A stretch of 64,000 bases of DNA from Sphingosinicella sp. (GTDB taxonomy: Bacteria > Pseudomonadota > Alphaproteobacteria > Sphingomonadales > Sphingomonadaceae): the NCBI RefSeq assembly GCF_013911755.1, contig NZ_JACESP010000003.1:178801-242800 (forward strand), written 5' to 3'. Positions 36,476 through 49,871 of the stretch are shown one piece after another (the stretch's first letter is position 1; every line of letters starts with the position of its first letter). Made by a program: the position numbers and the translations under genes. A model generated the notes under the pieces. It ran no database searches and had not been told where the DNA came from. It saw only the letters and a list, made by a program, of their open reading frames with translations.

Positions 36476-38146
36476 CTAGCGCGCGACGCTGGGCGCCTCG
36501 GCGAGCGTATCGGGAACCAGCTCGACACTTCTCAGCGCACTACGGCCATATTCGTCCTCGGCGGCGTTCTGGATGGCGCCCGACGTTGCGCTGCGCGAAG
36601 CGACCTCGATGCCGCGGTCTTTCAGCGCCGCAGCGACAGCAGCGGCGCGGTCCTCCGCGAGTTTATCGCGGGCCTCGCCGCTGTCCGCCTCACCGCTCGC
36701 GACGCGGCCGTTGACGAGCACGGTGGTGATGCCCCAGCGCCTGAGCGCCCAGGCGGCATCCACGACGGCCTCGCGCCCCTTCGGTGACAGGGTGGCAGTC
36801 CCTTCATCGAACGGAATGAGTGGGAGCTGGCCGACCGGCGGGATCACCATCACCGTCCAGCCTGGGTGACGAACGGCGACGCGTACTTCGAGCGCGCGCC
36901 ATGCCGGAAGGCGAATGCCCGGCATTGCCTCCGCCGTCATCGAAGCGAAGCGGCGGGCGAGATCGACATTTACGGACGAGGGAGACTGAGCGCCGAGGAT
37001 CGCCAGTTCAGCGGCGACCTGCTGCGCGTCGGCTTCCGTTGCCTTGCGCAGCGATTCGCCCTGCGCGCGTTTTGCGGCTTCGAGTTCGCGCTGTTCGCGC
37101 TCCTTCAGCGTTGCATCGCTGTCGACCAGAACCTGCGCCAGGTTGATCGCCACCGGCTCGTCCAGCCGTGCACGCAGACGCGCGCTGATTTGTTGGTCGG
37201 CATCGTAGCGCCGCCGCGGGGTCTGTACCGTCGCGCGCGCGACGATCGGCTCGGCGGAAAAGTCCATCTCGAGTTGGGACACGCGTGCGTCAGGACCGAA
37301 ATAGGCGCCGATCGCCTCGCGGGTGAGGCGGCTGGCGAGGGCTTCCCATGCGATTTGGTGCAGAGAGAACAGCAGCGGCACCGAGAGCACCGTGAAGATC
37401 GCGAGGACGCCGATCGTCTGAATGCGCGTAGACCTGTCGGACATCGCAGTGCCGAACCCGTAAACTTTCGCCATCACCGCTGCGCTCAGCGCGATCGCAA
37501 GCAGATTGGTCATGAACAGGCCGAGCGCGCCGAAGAACACGGTGCCGTTCAGGGTCGCGAGGCCGTAGCCGACGACGGCGAGAGGGGGCATGAGGGCGGT
37601 GGCGATGGCAACGCCGACGATGGTTTCACCGCGCCCGCGAATCACGGCATAAGCGCCAGCGAGCGCTGAGAAGATCGCAACGAGCAGGTCGAAGAAGTTC
37701 GGGCGCGTCCGCGCGAGAATTTCGGGGGTGACGGCTTGCAGTGGGGATAGATAAACCACCACCGCGCAGAAACCGACCGCAGCGGCGACGCCGATGCCGA
37801 GCGTTGTCAGCGAGAGCTTCGCTTCGGGCAGATTGAAGCGAGCGAGGCTGAACCCCAGCGCCATGATCGGACCCATCAGCGGCGATATCAGCATTGCGCC
37901 GATGACGACCGCTGGCGACGAGAGCAGCAGGCCGAGCACCGCGATGCCCGCCGACATGATGAGCATGAAGCCGAAGCGCGCGGACCAGTGCGCTTCGCCG
38001 TCCAGCTTCGAGTTGACCTCTGCGTGATCAACCGAGCGCACTACGGAACGCCGCCAGTAGGCGCGCTGGCGGCGCCACAACGTCGATGCGTAATGGAGTG
38101 TTTTATCGAGGCGGGGCTTCAGCCCCTTGCGCGTCGTGCTATCCAA
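36476..38146 (-). CDS. DUF389 membrane protein with OmpA-like C-terminal domain
   Basis: This 556-residue protein has two parts. Residues ~55-265 are the DUF389 (TIGR00341) membrane region with about six helices, including SSPAVVIGAMLISPLMGPIM and GVAIATALMPPLAVVGYGLA. After a charged, partly coiled-coil stretch, residues 445-556 resemble an OmpA-type domain: FDEGTATLSPKGRE, VNGRVASGEADSGEARDKLA and GRSALRSVEL correspond to its F..G...L, GHTD..G....N..LS..RA and G...NRRVE pattern. Function is unknown. Its start overlaps the stop of the upstream carrier gene by 8 bases, so they share an operon. Confidence 0.78.
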   Translation of the reverse strand: MDSTTRKGLKPRLDKTLHYASTLWRRQRAYWRRSVVRSVDHAEVNSKLDGEAHWSARFGFMLIMSAGIAVLGLLLSSPAVVIGAMLISPLMGPIMALGFSLARFNLPEAKLSLTTLGIGVAAAVGFCAVVVYLSPLQAVTPEILARTRPNFFDLLVAIFSALAGAYAVIRGRGETIVGVAIATALMPPLAVVGYGLATLNGTVFFGALGLFMTNLLAIALSAAVMAKVYGFGTAMSDRSTRIQTIGVLAIFTVLSVPLLFSLHQIAWEALASRLTREAIGAYFGPDARVSQLEMDFSAEPIVARATVQTPRRRYDADQQISARLRARLDEPVAINLAQVLVDSDATLKEREQRELEAAKRAQGESLRKATEADAQQVAAELAILGAQSPSSVNVDLARRFASMTAEAMPGIRLPAWRALEVRVAVRHPGWTVMVIPPVGQLPLIPFDEGTATLSPKGREAVVDAAWALRRWGITTVLVNGRVASGEADSGEARDKLAEDRAAAVAAALKDRGIEVASRSATSGAIQNAAEDEYGRSALRSVELVPDTLAEAPSVAR

Positions 38147-39905
38147 ATCCTCTACTCAACAGCCAGGCCGCAACACCGATGACGATGACTGAAACGCCCA
38201 CCCCCATCCGCGCATAATCCGAGAACCGATAGCCGCCCGGACCCATGACGAGCAAGTTGTTCTGGTGCCCGATCGGCGTCAGAAAATCCGAAGATGCTGC
38301 GATCAGCACCATGATGAGGCCCGCATCGGGCGAAAAACCCATGTACTCCGACATCTGGATCGCGAGCGGCCCCATGATGATTGCCGTCGCCACGTTGTTG
38401 AGCAGCGCCGAGAGGAGCAGCGTCGCTGCGCCGATCGCCGCGAAGGTGACGAACGCGCTTGAACCGCCAAGCTGAGCGCTCAGCCATTCCGAGAGAATGT
38501 TGACCGCCCCGGTCGATTCGAGACTTTGGCCGACTGGGATCATCGCCGCGAGCAGAACCACGACCGGCCAATCGATCGACCGGTACACTTCCGAAGTCGG
38601 AATGAGGCGCGTCGCCGCCAATATGGCGGCGGCGGCGAAGAACGCGATGGCGGGGGAAAGATCAAACGCCACGATGCCGACGATGGCGGCGACGAATATG
38701 CCGACGATGGCGGCCGCGCGGCTCGGCTCCACCGGCGGCGTATCGAGCCGACCGATTTCGAGCAGGCGCGCGTTAGCGATGAACGCGCCCAGTTGGGTCT
38801 CCGGGCCGTGGATGAAAAGCTGGTCGCCAGGCTGGATTTCCATTTCCGAAAGCGGCAGGCGCTCATGCGCGGCGCGCGGCCCCGCCGCGACGACGCGGAG
38901 CTGCTGTCCGCTCCGCCATGTCACGGCCTCGTACCGCTGGCCGATGAGAAAGGAACCGTGCGCCACCGCGGCTCGTACCGTTGTCGCATCGGGCGCAGGA
39001 TTGCGGGTGACGGTCGGATAGGTGCCGGTCGCGTCGGACAGCTCCCACGGATCCTTGCGACTGAGCACGAGCACGCGGCGCCGGTCGCCGCCGATCGCCT
39101 GCGAATAGCCGTCGAAGCTCGCAAGGAGTCGGCTCCCTGCCTTGCGAAGCGCTGCCCGGAGTTCGGCATCGTCGGTTTCCACCGGAACATCGAGCTCGAA
39201 GATGCGCCACGGGTTAGCGAATGCGCGGACAGGCGCGCGCGCATCGGGCAGCAGCCGCCAGCCGATCACCGCCATGTAAAGCAGCCCCGCCGCCGCCACG
39301 CAGCTTGCCACCGGCGTCATCTGGAAGAAGCTGAAAGGCTCCCCGAGCGTGTTTTGCCGGATCGATGACAGGATAAGGTTTGCGGGCGTGCCGATCAGTG
39401 TCGTCATGCCGCCGAGGATGGTGGCGAAAGCGAGCGGCATCAGCGCCGCGGACGGGGAGCGCCGCGAATCGATGGCGACCTGCGTGGCGATCGGCATGGT
39501 GATGACGAGCGCGGCGATGTTATTCATGAACGCCGACAGCACGGCGCCGACCACCATCACGATGATGAGCCGGATGGCAAAGGGGGCATGGCCCGGTATC
39601 ACCCGCCGCGTGAAAGCAGCCGCCACGCCGCTAAGTTCGACCGCGCGGCCGACGATGAGCACGGCCGCAACGGCGATAACGGCGGGGTCGGAAAAGCCTT
39701 CCAGCGCCGCTTTGGGACTGACGACACCGCACACCAGCGCAGCGAGCAGCGCGATGACCGCGACAAGGTCGTGCCGCACCTTTTCGCTGATGAAGAGCAC
39801 CAGCGCGAGAGCGAGAATCGTCGAGCTGACGATCGCGGGATCGAGAGGCAGGCTCAGCCTAGTCGAACGCCGGCAGCGCCGGCGACCTCCTGCACATATT
39901 GCCAC
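38139..39905 (-). CDS. SLC13/ArsB-type ion or carboxylate carrier with TrkA-C domains
   Basis: A carrier of about 588 residues. Two membrane halves each hold a carrier motif: TLIGTPANLILSS in the first and TPIGHQNNLLVMGPGGYRFS in the second. Between them (~200-375) two TrkA-C-like regulatory domains appear (RVLVLSRKDPWE, ISEMEIQPGDQLFIHGP-like stretch). It probably moves sulfate, dicarboxylate or a related anion with Na+ or H+. The start is uncertain: GTG 39905 lies inside the DUF815 gene, and a CTG at 39857 overlapping its stop as CTGA would start just before the first helix. Confidence 0.82.
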   Translation of the reverse strand: MAICAGGRRRCRRSTRLSLPLDPAIVSSTILALALVLFISEKVRHDLVAVIALLAALVCGVVSPKAALEGFSDPAVIAVAAVLIVGRAVELSGVAAAFTRRVIPGHAPFAIRLIIVMVVGAVLSAFMNNIAALVITMPIATQVAIDSRRSPSAALMPLAFATILGGMTTLIGTPANLILSSIRQNTLGEPFSFFQMTPVASCVAAAGLLYMAVIGWRLLPDARAPVRAFANPWRIFELDVPVETDDAELRAALRKAGSRLLASFDGYSQAIGGDRRRVLVLSRKDPWELSDATGTYPTVTRNPAPDATTVRAAVAHGSFLIGQRYEAVTWRSGQQLRVVAAGPRAAHERLPLSEMEIQPGDQLFIHGPETQLGAFIANARLLEIGRLDTPPVEPSRAAAIVGIFVAAIVGIVAFDLSPAIAFFAAAAILAATRLIPTSEVYRSIDWPVVVLLAAMIPVGQSLESTGAVNILSEWLSAQLGGSSAFVTFAAIGAATLLLSALLNNVATAIIMGPLAIQMSEYMGFSPDAGLIMVLIAASSDFLTPIGHQNNLLVMGPGGYRFSDYARMGVGVSVIVIGVAAWLLSRGFG

Positions 39906-40696
39906 GCGACGCGCCCCGAACGCCCGCCGCGCCCCGTCGCCCATGTGACGGCGGCCAGCGGATCGATGTCGAGCCCATAGGCGCGGCCATAGGCGTCCAC
40001 CATCGCCAGATAAGTTGTCTGGTCGCAGGCATGGAAGCCCAGTGAGAGCCCGAAGCGGTCCGCAAGCGCAAGGCGATCATCGAGCACGTCGCGGGCGTTG
40101 ATGCTGTTCGCCAACTCGTTCTCGCGCATTTCGCGCGGCACGATATGGCGTCGGTTTGAGGTGACGTAGAAGCGGCAGTTGTCCGGCCTTGCTTCGATGC
40201 CGCCTTCGAGGACAGAGCGCAGGCGGCGATATTGGCGTTCGTCCGTATCGAAGCTGAGATCGTCGCAGAACAGAACGAAAGCGCGGTCCAGCTTCGCGAG
40301 GCGGCGGAGCAGCAGCGAAACGTCGGCGATGTCATCGCGCTCGATCTCGACGAGCGCAATGGCCTCGCCCGCCGCTTGCAGGTGCGAGACCGCCGACTTC
40401 ACGAGGCTGGACTTGCCCATCCCGCGCGAGCCCCACAGCAAAATGTCGTGGGCGGGCAGGCGTTTGGCCAGCCGCTCGGTGTTGCGGAGCAGCGCTTCAC
40501 GCTGCGCATCGATCCCGACGTAGCGGTCCAGCGGCTGCGCGCTGAGCGTCGCGACCGGCCGCAGCGTGCCATGATCCCAGGCGTAAGCGGGGGCATCGGG
40601 CAGCGCCTCGATGGCAGCCGGCGCTGGCGCAAGCCGTTCCAGCGCGTCCGCGATGCGCGCAAAAAGGCTGATTTCAGGAGATTCGGGCGTTTTCAT
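39854..40696 (-). CDS. DUF815-family AAA ATPase
   Basis: The 280-residue ATPase has Walker A GSRGMGKSSL (~95-104), a Walker B-like FVLFCDDLSFD and a sensor-like FYVTSNRRHIVPREM. These are the marks of DUF815, a cytoplasmic ATPase family of unknown role common in proteobacteria. MKTPESPEIS at 40696 is the start. It is divergent from yajC (72 nt) and opens the minus-strand run DUF815-SLC13-DUF389. Confidence 0.85.
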   Translation of the reverse strand: MKTPESPEISLFARIADALERLAPAPAAIEALPDAPAYAWDHGTLRPVATLSAQPLDRYVGIDAQREALLRNTERLAKRLPAHDILLWGSRGMGKSSLVKSAVSHLQAAGEAIALVEIERDDIADVSLLLRRLAKLDRAFVLFCDDLSFDTDERQYRRLRSVLEGGIEARPDNCRFYVTSNRRHIVPREMRENELANSINARDVLDDRLALADRFGLSLGFHACDQTTYLAMVDAYGRAYGLDIDPLAAVTWATGRGGRSGRVAWQYVQEVAGAAGVRLG

Positions 40697-40768
40697 TGCG
40701 TCTCGCTCTTGCATTTGTATAGTCGCGCGCCAAATCGCAGCCACACGCTTTCGAAAGCAAGGGTCTCA

Positions 40769-41116
40769 ATGCTCATTTCTCCAGCCTATGCGCAAGCCGC
40801 GGGGGCAGCGCCGGGAGGCGGCGCGGCTTTCCTTAACGCGATCATGCCCTTCCTCCTCATCATCCCGATCTTCTACTTCCTGCTGATCCGTCCGCAACAG
40901 CGCCGGTTGAAGCAGCACCGCGAGATGATCGCGAACGTGAAGAAGGGCGATACGGTGGTGACAGCCGGCGGCCTGATCGGCAAGGTCGCGAAGGTGACGG
41001 ACGACGAGGTCGAGGTCGAGCTTGCGCCGTCCACCAAGGTCCGCGTCGTGAAGACGACGTTGTCCGAGGTGCGCACCGCCGGGACCGGCAAACCCGCCAA
41101 CGACACGGCCGCCTGA
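40769..41116 (+). CDS. yajC: Preprotein translocase accessory subunit YajC
   Basis: A 115-residue protein with one membrane helix (AFLNAIMPFLLIIPIFYFLL, ~20-39), followed by IRPQQRRLKQHREM and the GDTVVTAGGLIGKV segment typical of YajC. It associates with SecDF at the inner membrane. It leads the yajC-secD-secF-Mth938 operon. The ATG at 40769 gives the usual short periplasmic N-terminus. Confidence 0.95.
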   Translation: MLISPAYAQAAGAAPGGGAAFLNAIMPFLLIIPIFYFLLIRPQQRRLKQHREMIANVKKGDTVVTAGGLIGKVAKVTDDEVEVELAPSTKVRVVKTTLSEVRTAGTGKPANDTAA

Positions 41117-41132
41117 AGGTTGACCCCGCGCC

Positions 41133-42725
41133 ATGCTTGAATTTTCCAAGGCGAAGATCTGGTCGATCATCGCCGTGCTCGTTGCGGGCGTGATCTTCGC
41201 GATCCCCAATGCCTTTCCCGAAGAGCAGGTTCAGGCCTGGCCGAGCTGGGCGCCCAAGAAGCAGATGAACCTCGGCCTCGACCTTCGGGGCGGGAGCCAC
41301 ATCCTGCTCGAGGCGAATGCCGAGGGTCTTGCGCGCGCCAACATCGACAAGATGGAGGAAGACGCGCTTTCCGAACTGCGCCGCGCCGAGGGCGGGGCGA
41401 TCGCGGTGGGCGACGTCAGCAACCGGGGCGGGCGGGTGAGCTTCCTCGTGCGCAATGTTGACGATGTAGACCGCGCGGTTGACCTGCTGCGCAACCTTTC
41501 CATGCCGATCGGCGTGACGGGGCAGCGCAGCTTCAACGTGGAAGTGGCGGACGGTAACCGCATTGTGCTGACGCAAACTTCGGCGGGGCGCACGCAGGCG
41601 CTGGAAGGCGCGATGACGCAGGCGGTGGAAGTGATCCGCCGCCGCATCGACGAACTCGGCACCCGTGAGCCGACGATCATCCGGCAGGGAACCGAGCGCA
41701 TCGTCGTGCAGGTGCCGGGGCTTCAGGACCCTTCGGCGCTCAAGCAGCTACTTGGCAAGACCGCGCAGCTTGAATTTAAGCTGGTCGATATCGCAGCCGA
41801 CCCGGCCGACGTCGCCGCGGGCCGCGCGCCTGCGGGCAGCCAGATACTTCAGATGGCGGATACCGGCCAGCCGATCGCGGTGAAGCGCCGCTCGATCATC
41901 ACCGGCGACCAGCTGATGGACGCGCAGCAGACGCTGCAGCAGGGCCAGTGGGTCGTGAGCTTCCGCTTCGACAGCGCGGGCGGCCGCCGTTTCGCGCGCG
42001 TGACGCAGGAGAATGTCGGCAAGCCGTTCGCGATCGTGCTCGACAACCGCGTGATCAGCGCGCCCAACATCAATGAGCCGATTCTCGGCGGATCGGGCGT
42101 CATCTCCGGCAGCTTCAACGCGGAAAGCTCGAACGAACTGGCGATCCTGCTGCGTTCGGGCAAACTTCCCGTCGAGCTGAAGGTGGTCGAGGAACGCACG
42201 GTCGGCCCCGATCTCGGCGCCGATTCGATTCGCGCCGGCACCATCGCGTCGCTCGTCTCCGTGCTCGCCGTCGGCCTGTTCATGCTCATCACCTACGGGC
42301 GGTTCGGCGTCTATGCGAACATCGCGCTCGTGCTGAACGTCATCCTGATCCTTGCGATCATGTCGCTGACGGGCGCGACGATGACGCTGCCGGGCGTGGC
42401 TGGCATGGTGCTCACCATCGGTGCCGCGGTCGACGCCAACGTGCTCATCAACGAGCGTATCCGCGAGGAACGCCGCAAGGGCCGGAACGTCAGGGCGGCT
42501 GTGGAAACCGGCTTCAAGGAAGCCAGCCGCACGATCTGGGACGCGAACACGATGAACCTGATCGTCGCGGCGGTGATGTTCGCGTTCGGCTCCGGGCCGA
42601 TCAAGGGCTTCGCCGTGGTTCTGACCATCGGCATCATCACATCGGTGTTCACCGCCGTCACCATCACGCGGCTGTTCATCTCCAATTGGCTGCACCGCAA
42701 GCGGCCCACGACCATAACAATCTGA
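41133..42725 (+). CDS. secD: Protein translocase subunit SecD
   Basis: A 530-residue inner-membrane protein: first helix IIAVLVAGVIFAIPNAF, then NLGLDLRGGSHILLEA, a large periplasmic region with the head domain, and five C-terminal helices containing VDANVLINERIREE. With SecF it uses the proton gradient to pull secreted proteins to completion. It begins 16 nt after yajC. Confidence 0.97.
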   Translation: MLEFSKAKIWSIIAVLVAGVIFAIPNAFPEEQVQAWPSWAPKKQMNLGLDLRGGSHILLEANAEGLARANIDKMEEDALSELRRAEGGAIAVGDVSNRGGRVSFLVRNVDDVDRAVDLLRNLSMPIGVTGQRSFNVEVADGNRIVLTQTSAGRTQALEGAMTQAVEVIRRRIDELGTREPTIIRQGTERIVVQVPGLQDPSALKQLLGKTAQLEFKLVDIAADPADVAAGRAPAGSQILQMADTGQPIAVKRRSIITGDQLMDAQQTLQQGQWVVSFRFDSAGGRRFARVTQENVGKPFAIVLDNRVISAPNINEPILGGSGVISGSFNAESSNELAILLRSGKLPVELKVVEERTVGPDLGADSIRAGTIASLVSVLAVGLFMLITYGRFGVYANIALVLNVILILAIMSLTGATMTLPGVAGMVLTIGAAVDANVLINERIREERRKGRNVRAAVETGFKEASRTIWDANTMNLIVAAVMFAFGSGPIKGFAVVLTIGIITSVFTAVTITRLFISNWLHRKRPTTITI

Positions 42726-42737
42726 TCGGACCCTTCC

Positions 42738-43688
42738 ATGCGGCTCCTGAAACTCGTTCCGGACAACACCAACATCGGCTTCGTGCGGGTGCGCTGGGTG
42801 GCGTTCGCCATCACCGTGGTGCTGACGCTCAGCTCGATCGCGCTCCTCGCGACTCGCGGGCTCAACCTCGGCGTCGATTTCGTCGGCGGCCTGATGATGG
42901 AGGTGAAGTTCGAGGAATCGGTGAAGCTCGACGAGCTTCGCGACACGGTGGACGGTCTCGGCTTCGGCTCCTCCGCGCTGCAGAACTTCGGCGGACCGGA
43001 CACGGTGCTCGTGCGCCTGCCGCTGCCGCCGGGCGACGATGCGGCTGTGCAGAAGGTCGTGCAGCAGGTGCAGACCGCGATCAGCGAGAATCACGAGGAC
43101 GCGACGTTCCGGCGCGTCGAAACGGTGAGCGGCAAGGTTTCCGAAGAGCTAATCCGGGACGGCATCATCGCGATCGTGCTTTCGATGGGAGCGATCGCGC
43201 TCTTCACGTGGTTCCGTTTCGAATGGCATTTCGGCGTTTCGACGATCGTCGCGCTCGTCCACGACGTGACGGTGACGCTGGGTTTCTTCGCGCTGACCCA
43301 GCTTGAATTCGACCTCAACATCGTCGCGGCGGTGCTCACCATCATCGGCTATTCGCTGAACGACAAGGTCGTCGTCGACGACCGTATCCGCGAAAATCTG
43401 AGGAAGTACCGGCAGATGGAGATCGGATCGCTGATCGACCTCTCCGTGAACGAAACGCTTTCGCGAACCGTCGCGACGACGATGGCGCTGATCCTCGCGC
43501 TCGGCTCGCTGCTGCTGCTTGGCGGCAACGTGCTGTTCGGCTTCACGGCGGCCATGCTGCTCGGCATCGTGATCGGCACCTATTCGTCGATCTTCGTGTC
43601 GTCCTCGCTGCTCATCTCGCTCGGTGTCGGGCCGCACACGTTCGCGCCCGCCGACACCGGAACCGCCGAGAAGGTCGGCAGCCGGTAG
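42738..43688 (+). CDS. secF: Protein translocase subunit SecF
   Basis: A 316-residue partner of SecD with six helices. Motifs are LGVDFVGGLMMEV, GYSLNDKVVVDDRIREN (the DRIREN element is a SecF hallmark) and NETLSRTVATTMA. It lies 12 nt after secD. The next gene, Mth938, follows almost directly, as in other alphaproteobacteria. Confidence 0.97.
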   Translation: MRLLKLVPDNTNIGFVRVRWVAFAITVVLTLSSIALLATRGLNLGVDFVGGLMMEVKFEESVKLDELRDTVDGLGFGSSALQNFGGPDTVLVRLPLPPGDDAAVQKVVQQVQTAISENHEDATFRRVETVSGKVSEELIRDGIIAIVLSMGAIALFTWFRFEWHFGVSTIVALVHDVTVTLGFFALTQLEFDLNIVAAVLTIIGYSLNDKVVVDDRIRENLRKYRQMEIGSLIDLSVNETLSRTVATTMALILALGSLLLLGGNVLFGFTAAMLLGIVIGTYSSIFVSSSLLISLGVGPHTFAPADTGTAEKVGSR

Positions 43689-43692
43689 GCGG

Positions 43693-44064
43693 GTGCCGCT
43701 GGAACTTCAGACCGGCCCGCGCGGCGTCCATCGTATCGACGCGATTCGGGGCGGCCGGTTTGTCGTGGCCGGGGAACCCCGCGCGGCAAGCATCCTCATC
43801 TGGCCGGGCGGCATCGAAGACGCGGGGGACGCGCTCACGATCGAGGCTTTCGCGCCGCTGCTTGCGCTCGATCCCGCGCGGGAGGTTCTGCTCGTCGGCA
43901 CGGGGGCTACGCTGCGCTGGCCGGATCAGGCCCTGCTCGACACGCTCGCCGCGAAGGGGGCAGGGGTTGACGTCATGACGTCGCAGCTCGCCGCGCGCAC
44001 CTACAACGTGCTTGCCGGCGAGGGCCGTCTCGTGGGCGCCTTACTGCTGGGCCTCGGCGCTTGA
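43693..44064 (+). CDS. Mth938/DUF498 domain protein
   Basis: The 123-residue protein starts at GTG (VPLELQTGPRGVHRID). It carries the Mth938 fold pattern ILIWPGGIEDAG, EVLLVGTGATLRWP and VDVMTSQLAARTYNVLAGEG. Homologues include the mitochondrial complex I assembly factor NDUFAF3; in alphaproteobacteria the gene usually follows secDF, as here. Its last 24 bases overlap the convergent glycosyltransferase gene. Confidence 0.85.
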   Translation: MPLELQTGPRGVHRIDAIRGGRFVVAGEPRAASILIWPGGIEDAGDALTIEAFAPLLALDPAREVLLVGTGATLRWPDQALLDTLAAKGAGVDVMTSQLAARTYNVLAGEGRLVGALLLGLGA

Positions 44065-45216
44065 CGCGAGCCCCCGCAGGTGCGCGTAGAGCGCATCCGT
44101 GTTGGTCTTCCAATCGAAGCGCAGTGCCGACGCGCGCACGGCCTCGGGCGCGGGCGGCGCTTCCAGCGTGGCGCGGATCGCCTCGGCGAAAACCGCGGGC
44201 TGTGCATCGTCGATAAGCGTGCCGGCCTCGGGGCGATCGACAACCTCGGCGGCGGCACCGACATTCGCCGTGACGACGGGCGTGCCGCTCGCGAGTGCTT
44301 CGACCCACACGTTGGCGAGGCCTTCGCTCGACGACGCATGAACGAACACGTCCGCCGCTGCCATCAGGGCGGGCATGTCGGTGTGGTGTACGCCGCCGAG
44401 CAGACGAACGCGTTCCGACAGGCCCCGCTCTGCGATCATCGCTTCGAGTTTCCGTCGTTCGCGGCCTTCGCCGGCGATCAGCAGCGCGGCCTCGGGCAAA
44501 AGCTCCGCCGCACCGATGACGAGATCGAAGCGTTTGAGCGCCACGAGGTTGCCGACAGCGAGGAGCAGCGGCCCGGAAACACCGAGAGCGGCCTTGGCAG
44601 CCACGCGCTCCACGGGGCGAAAACGATCGAGTTCGATGCCCGTGCGGTGCACGCGAATCTTCGCTTCGGGCATTCCGATCGCGACCATGTCCGCCTTCAG
44701 CGATTCGGAGACGGCGAGCAGGCCGTCCGCCGCGTTTGCCGCATCCACCATCAGCTTCCGCGCGGCGGGACGCTGGCCCCAAAGGCGGATATCCGACCCC
44801 CGCGCCTTGATGGAGACCGGAATCCCGAACGCGCGGCCGAGCTGCACGGCGGCGGGGCCGTCCGGCCAGAAGAATTCGCAGTCGATCACGTCCGGGCAGA
44901 AGCCGTCTGCGATGAGATCGAGGAGCACACGCCGCCCCGCCCGGTACGCGAGCGCGGGGTTGAAACGCCAGCCAACGGCGGGGAGCAGCGGAAAACGCGG
45001 CCAGAACACCGGGATGCCGTTATGCTCGCCCCGCCCCGGCACGCGCGTGAGCGCGGCGTAGGGCCCGATCGGCAGGAACATGCCGACGGGCGCCAGAACT
45101 TTCAGGTCCACATCGCTGCGCGCGGCGAGGCGCGTTGTCTGCCGCTCGACGAATCCGCCGAAATTCGGCTGCACCGCATTGGGGTACAGCGAGGAGAAGG
45201 TGAGGACGTTCAGCAC
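44041..45216 (-). CDS. Glycosyltransferase family 4 protein
   Basis: A 391-residue GT-B fold enzyme. The N-terminal acceptor half starts MLNVLTFSSLYPNAVQPNFG. The C-terminal nucleotide-sugar half carries LLAVGNLVALKRFDLVIGA, SSSEGLANVWVEALASGTPV and the E-x7-E catalytic pattern. It likely builds surface polysaccharide or a glycolipid; donor and acceptor are unknown. No other glycan genes surround it. It is divergent from bamD. Confidence 0.88.
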   Translation of the reverse strand: MLNVLTFSSLYPNAVQPNFGGFVERQTTRLAARSDVDLKVLAPVGMFLPIGPYAALTRVPGRGEHNGIPVFWPRFPLLPAVGWRFNPALAYRAGRRVLLDLIADGFCPDVIDCEFFWPDGPAAVQLGRAFGIPVSIKARGSDIRLWGQRPAARKLMVDAANAADGLLAVSESLKADMVAIGMPEAKIRVHRTGIELDRFRPVERVAAKAALGVSGPLLLAVGNLVALKRFDLVIGAAELLPEAALLIAGEGRERRKLEAMIAERGLSERVRLLGGVHHTDMPALMAAADVFVHASSSEGLANVWVEALASGTPVVTANVGAAAEVVDRPEAGTLIDDAQPAVFAEAIRATLEAPPAPEAVRASALRFDWKTNTDALYAHLRGLASSAEAQQ

Positions 45217-45302
45217 GGCGACATGCTGATAGCGTCAGTATCCCGCGCCTGCCAACCCATCAGCGCTTGGCGCACCGTTCGCGACCGGTTAAGGAGTGCC
45301 GC

Positions 45303-46100
45303 ATGACAGCTTCGTCCAGTACCGGCCGCGCGACCGGCCGCGCCCTTCTGCTTCTCGTCGCCGCCGGCCTCGCGCTGTCGGCCTGTGCCGGCAAGAAGGG
45401 GCCGAACGTCTCCGACCGCAGCTACATCGCGCGCGACGTGGAGACGCTTTACAACTTCGGCAAGGATACGCTCGACAAGGGGCGCTACAAGCAGGCGGCG
45501 CTGATCTTCGACGAAGTGGAGCGGCAGCACCCCTATTCGACATGGGCGCGCCGCGCCCAGCTGATGAGCGGATTTTCCTACTATCTGGCGAGGGATTACC
45601 AGCAGGCGATCCTGTCTTCGCAGCGCTTCCTGTCGCTGCACCCCGGCAACAAGGATGCCGCCTACGCCTATTACCTGATCGCGATCAGCTATTACGAGCA
45701 GATCGCCAACGTGCAGCGCGACCAGAAGATCACCGATCAGGCGCTCTCCGCGCTCACCGAAGTGACGCGCCGTTTCCCTGATTCGCCCTATGCGGCAGAC
45801 GCGCGGCTGAAGATGGACCTGGCCCGCGATCACCTCGCCGGCAAGGAAATGGAAATCGGCCGCTTCTATCAGCAGCGCCGTCAGTTCATCGCCGCCGCAT
45901 CGCGCTTCCGCACGGTCGTCGACAAGTACGACATCACCAGCCACACACCGGAGGCGCTGCACCGCCTCGTGGAGGTCTATCTCGCGCTCGGCCTTCGCGA
46001 AGAGGCGCGCAAGACAGCCGCGGCGCTCGGGTACAACTATCCCGGATCGAAGTGGTACGAGCGCAGCTTCGCGCTCGTCGAACGCAACACGACCGGCTGA
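45303..46100 (+). CDS. bamD: Outer-membrane assembly lipoprotein BamD
   Basis: A 265-residue lipoprotein with lipobox LALSAC and lipidated Cys near 27, followed by tandem TPR units (YNFGKDTLDKGRYKQAALIF, DYQQAILSSQRFLSLHPGNK). It is part of the BAM complex that inserts beta-barrel proteins. ATG 45303 places the signal peptide correctly. recN follows at 10 nt, the usual alphaproteobacterial order. Confidence 0.95.
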   Translation: MTASSSTGRATGRALLLLVAAGLALSACAGKKGPNVSDRSYIARDVETLYNFGKDTLDKGRYKQAALIFDEVERQHPYSTWARRAQLMSGFSYYLARDYQQAILSSQRFLSLHPGNKDAAYAYYLIAISYYEQIANVQRDQKITDQALSALTEVTRRFPDSPYAADARLKMDLARDHLAGKEMEIGRFYQQRRQFIAAASRFRTVVDKYDITSHTPEALHRLVEVYLALGLREEARKTAAALGYNYPGSKWYERSFALVERNTTG

Positions 46101-46110
46101 GGCGGCTGGC

Positions 46111-49871
<3,761 letters not shown>

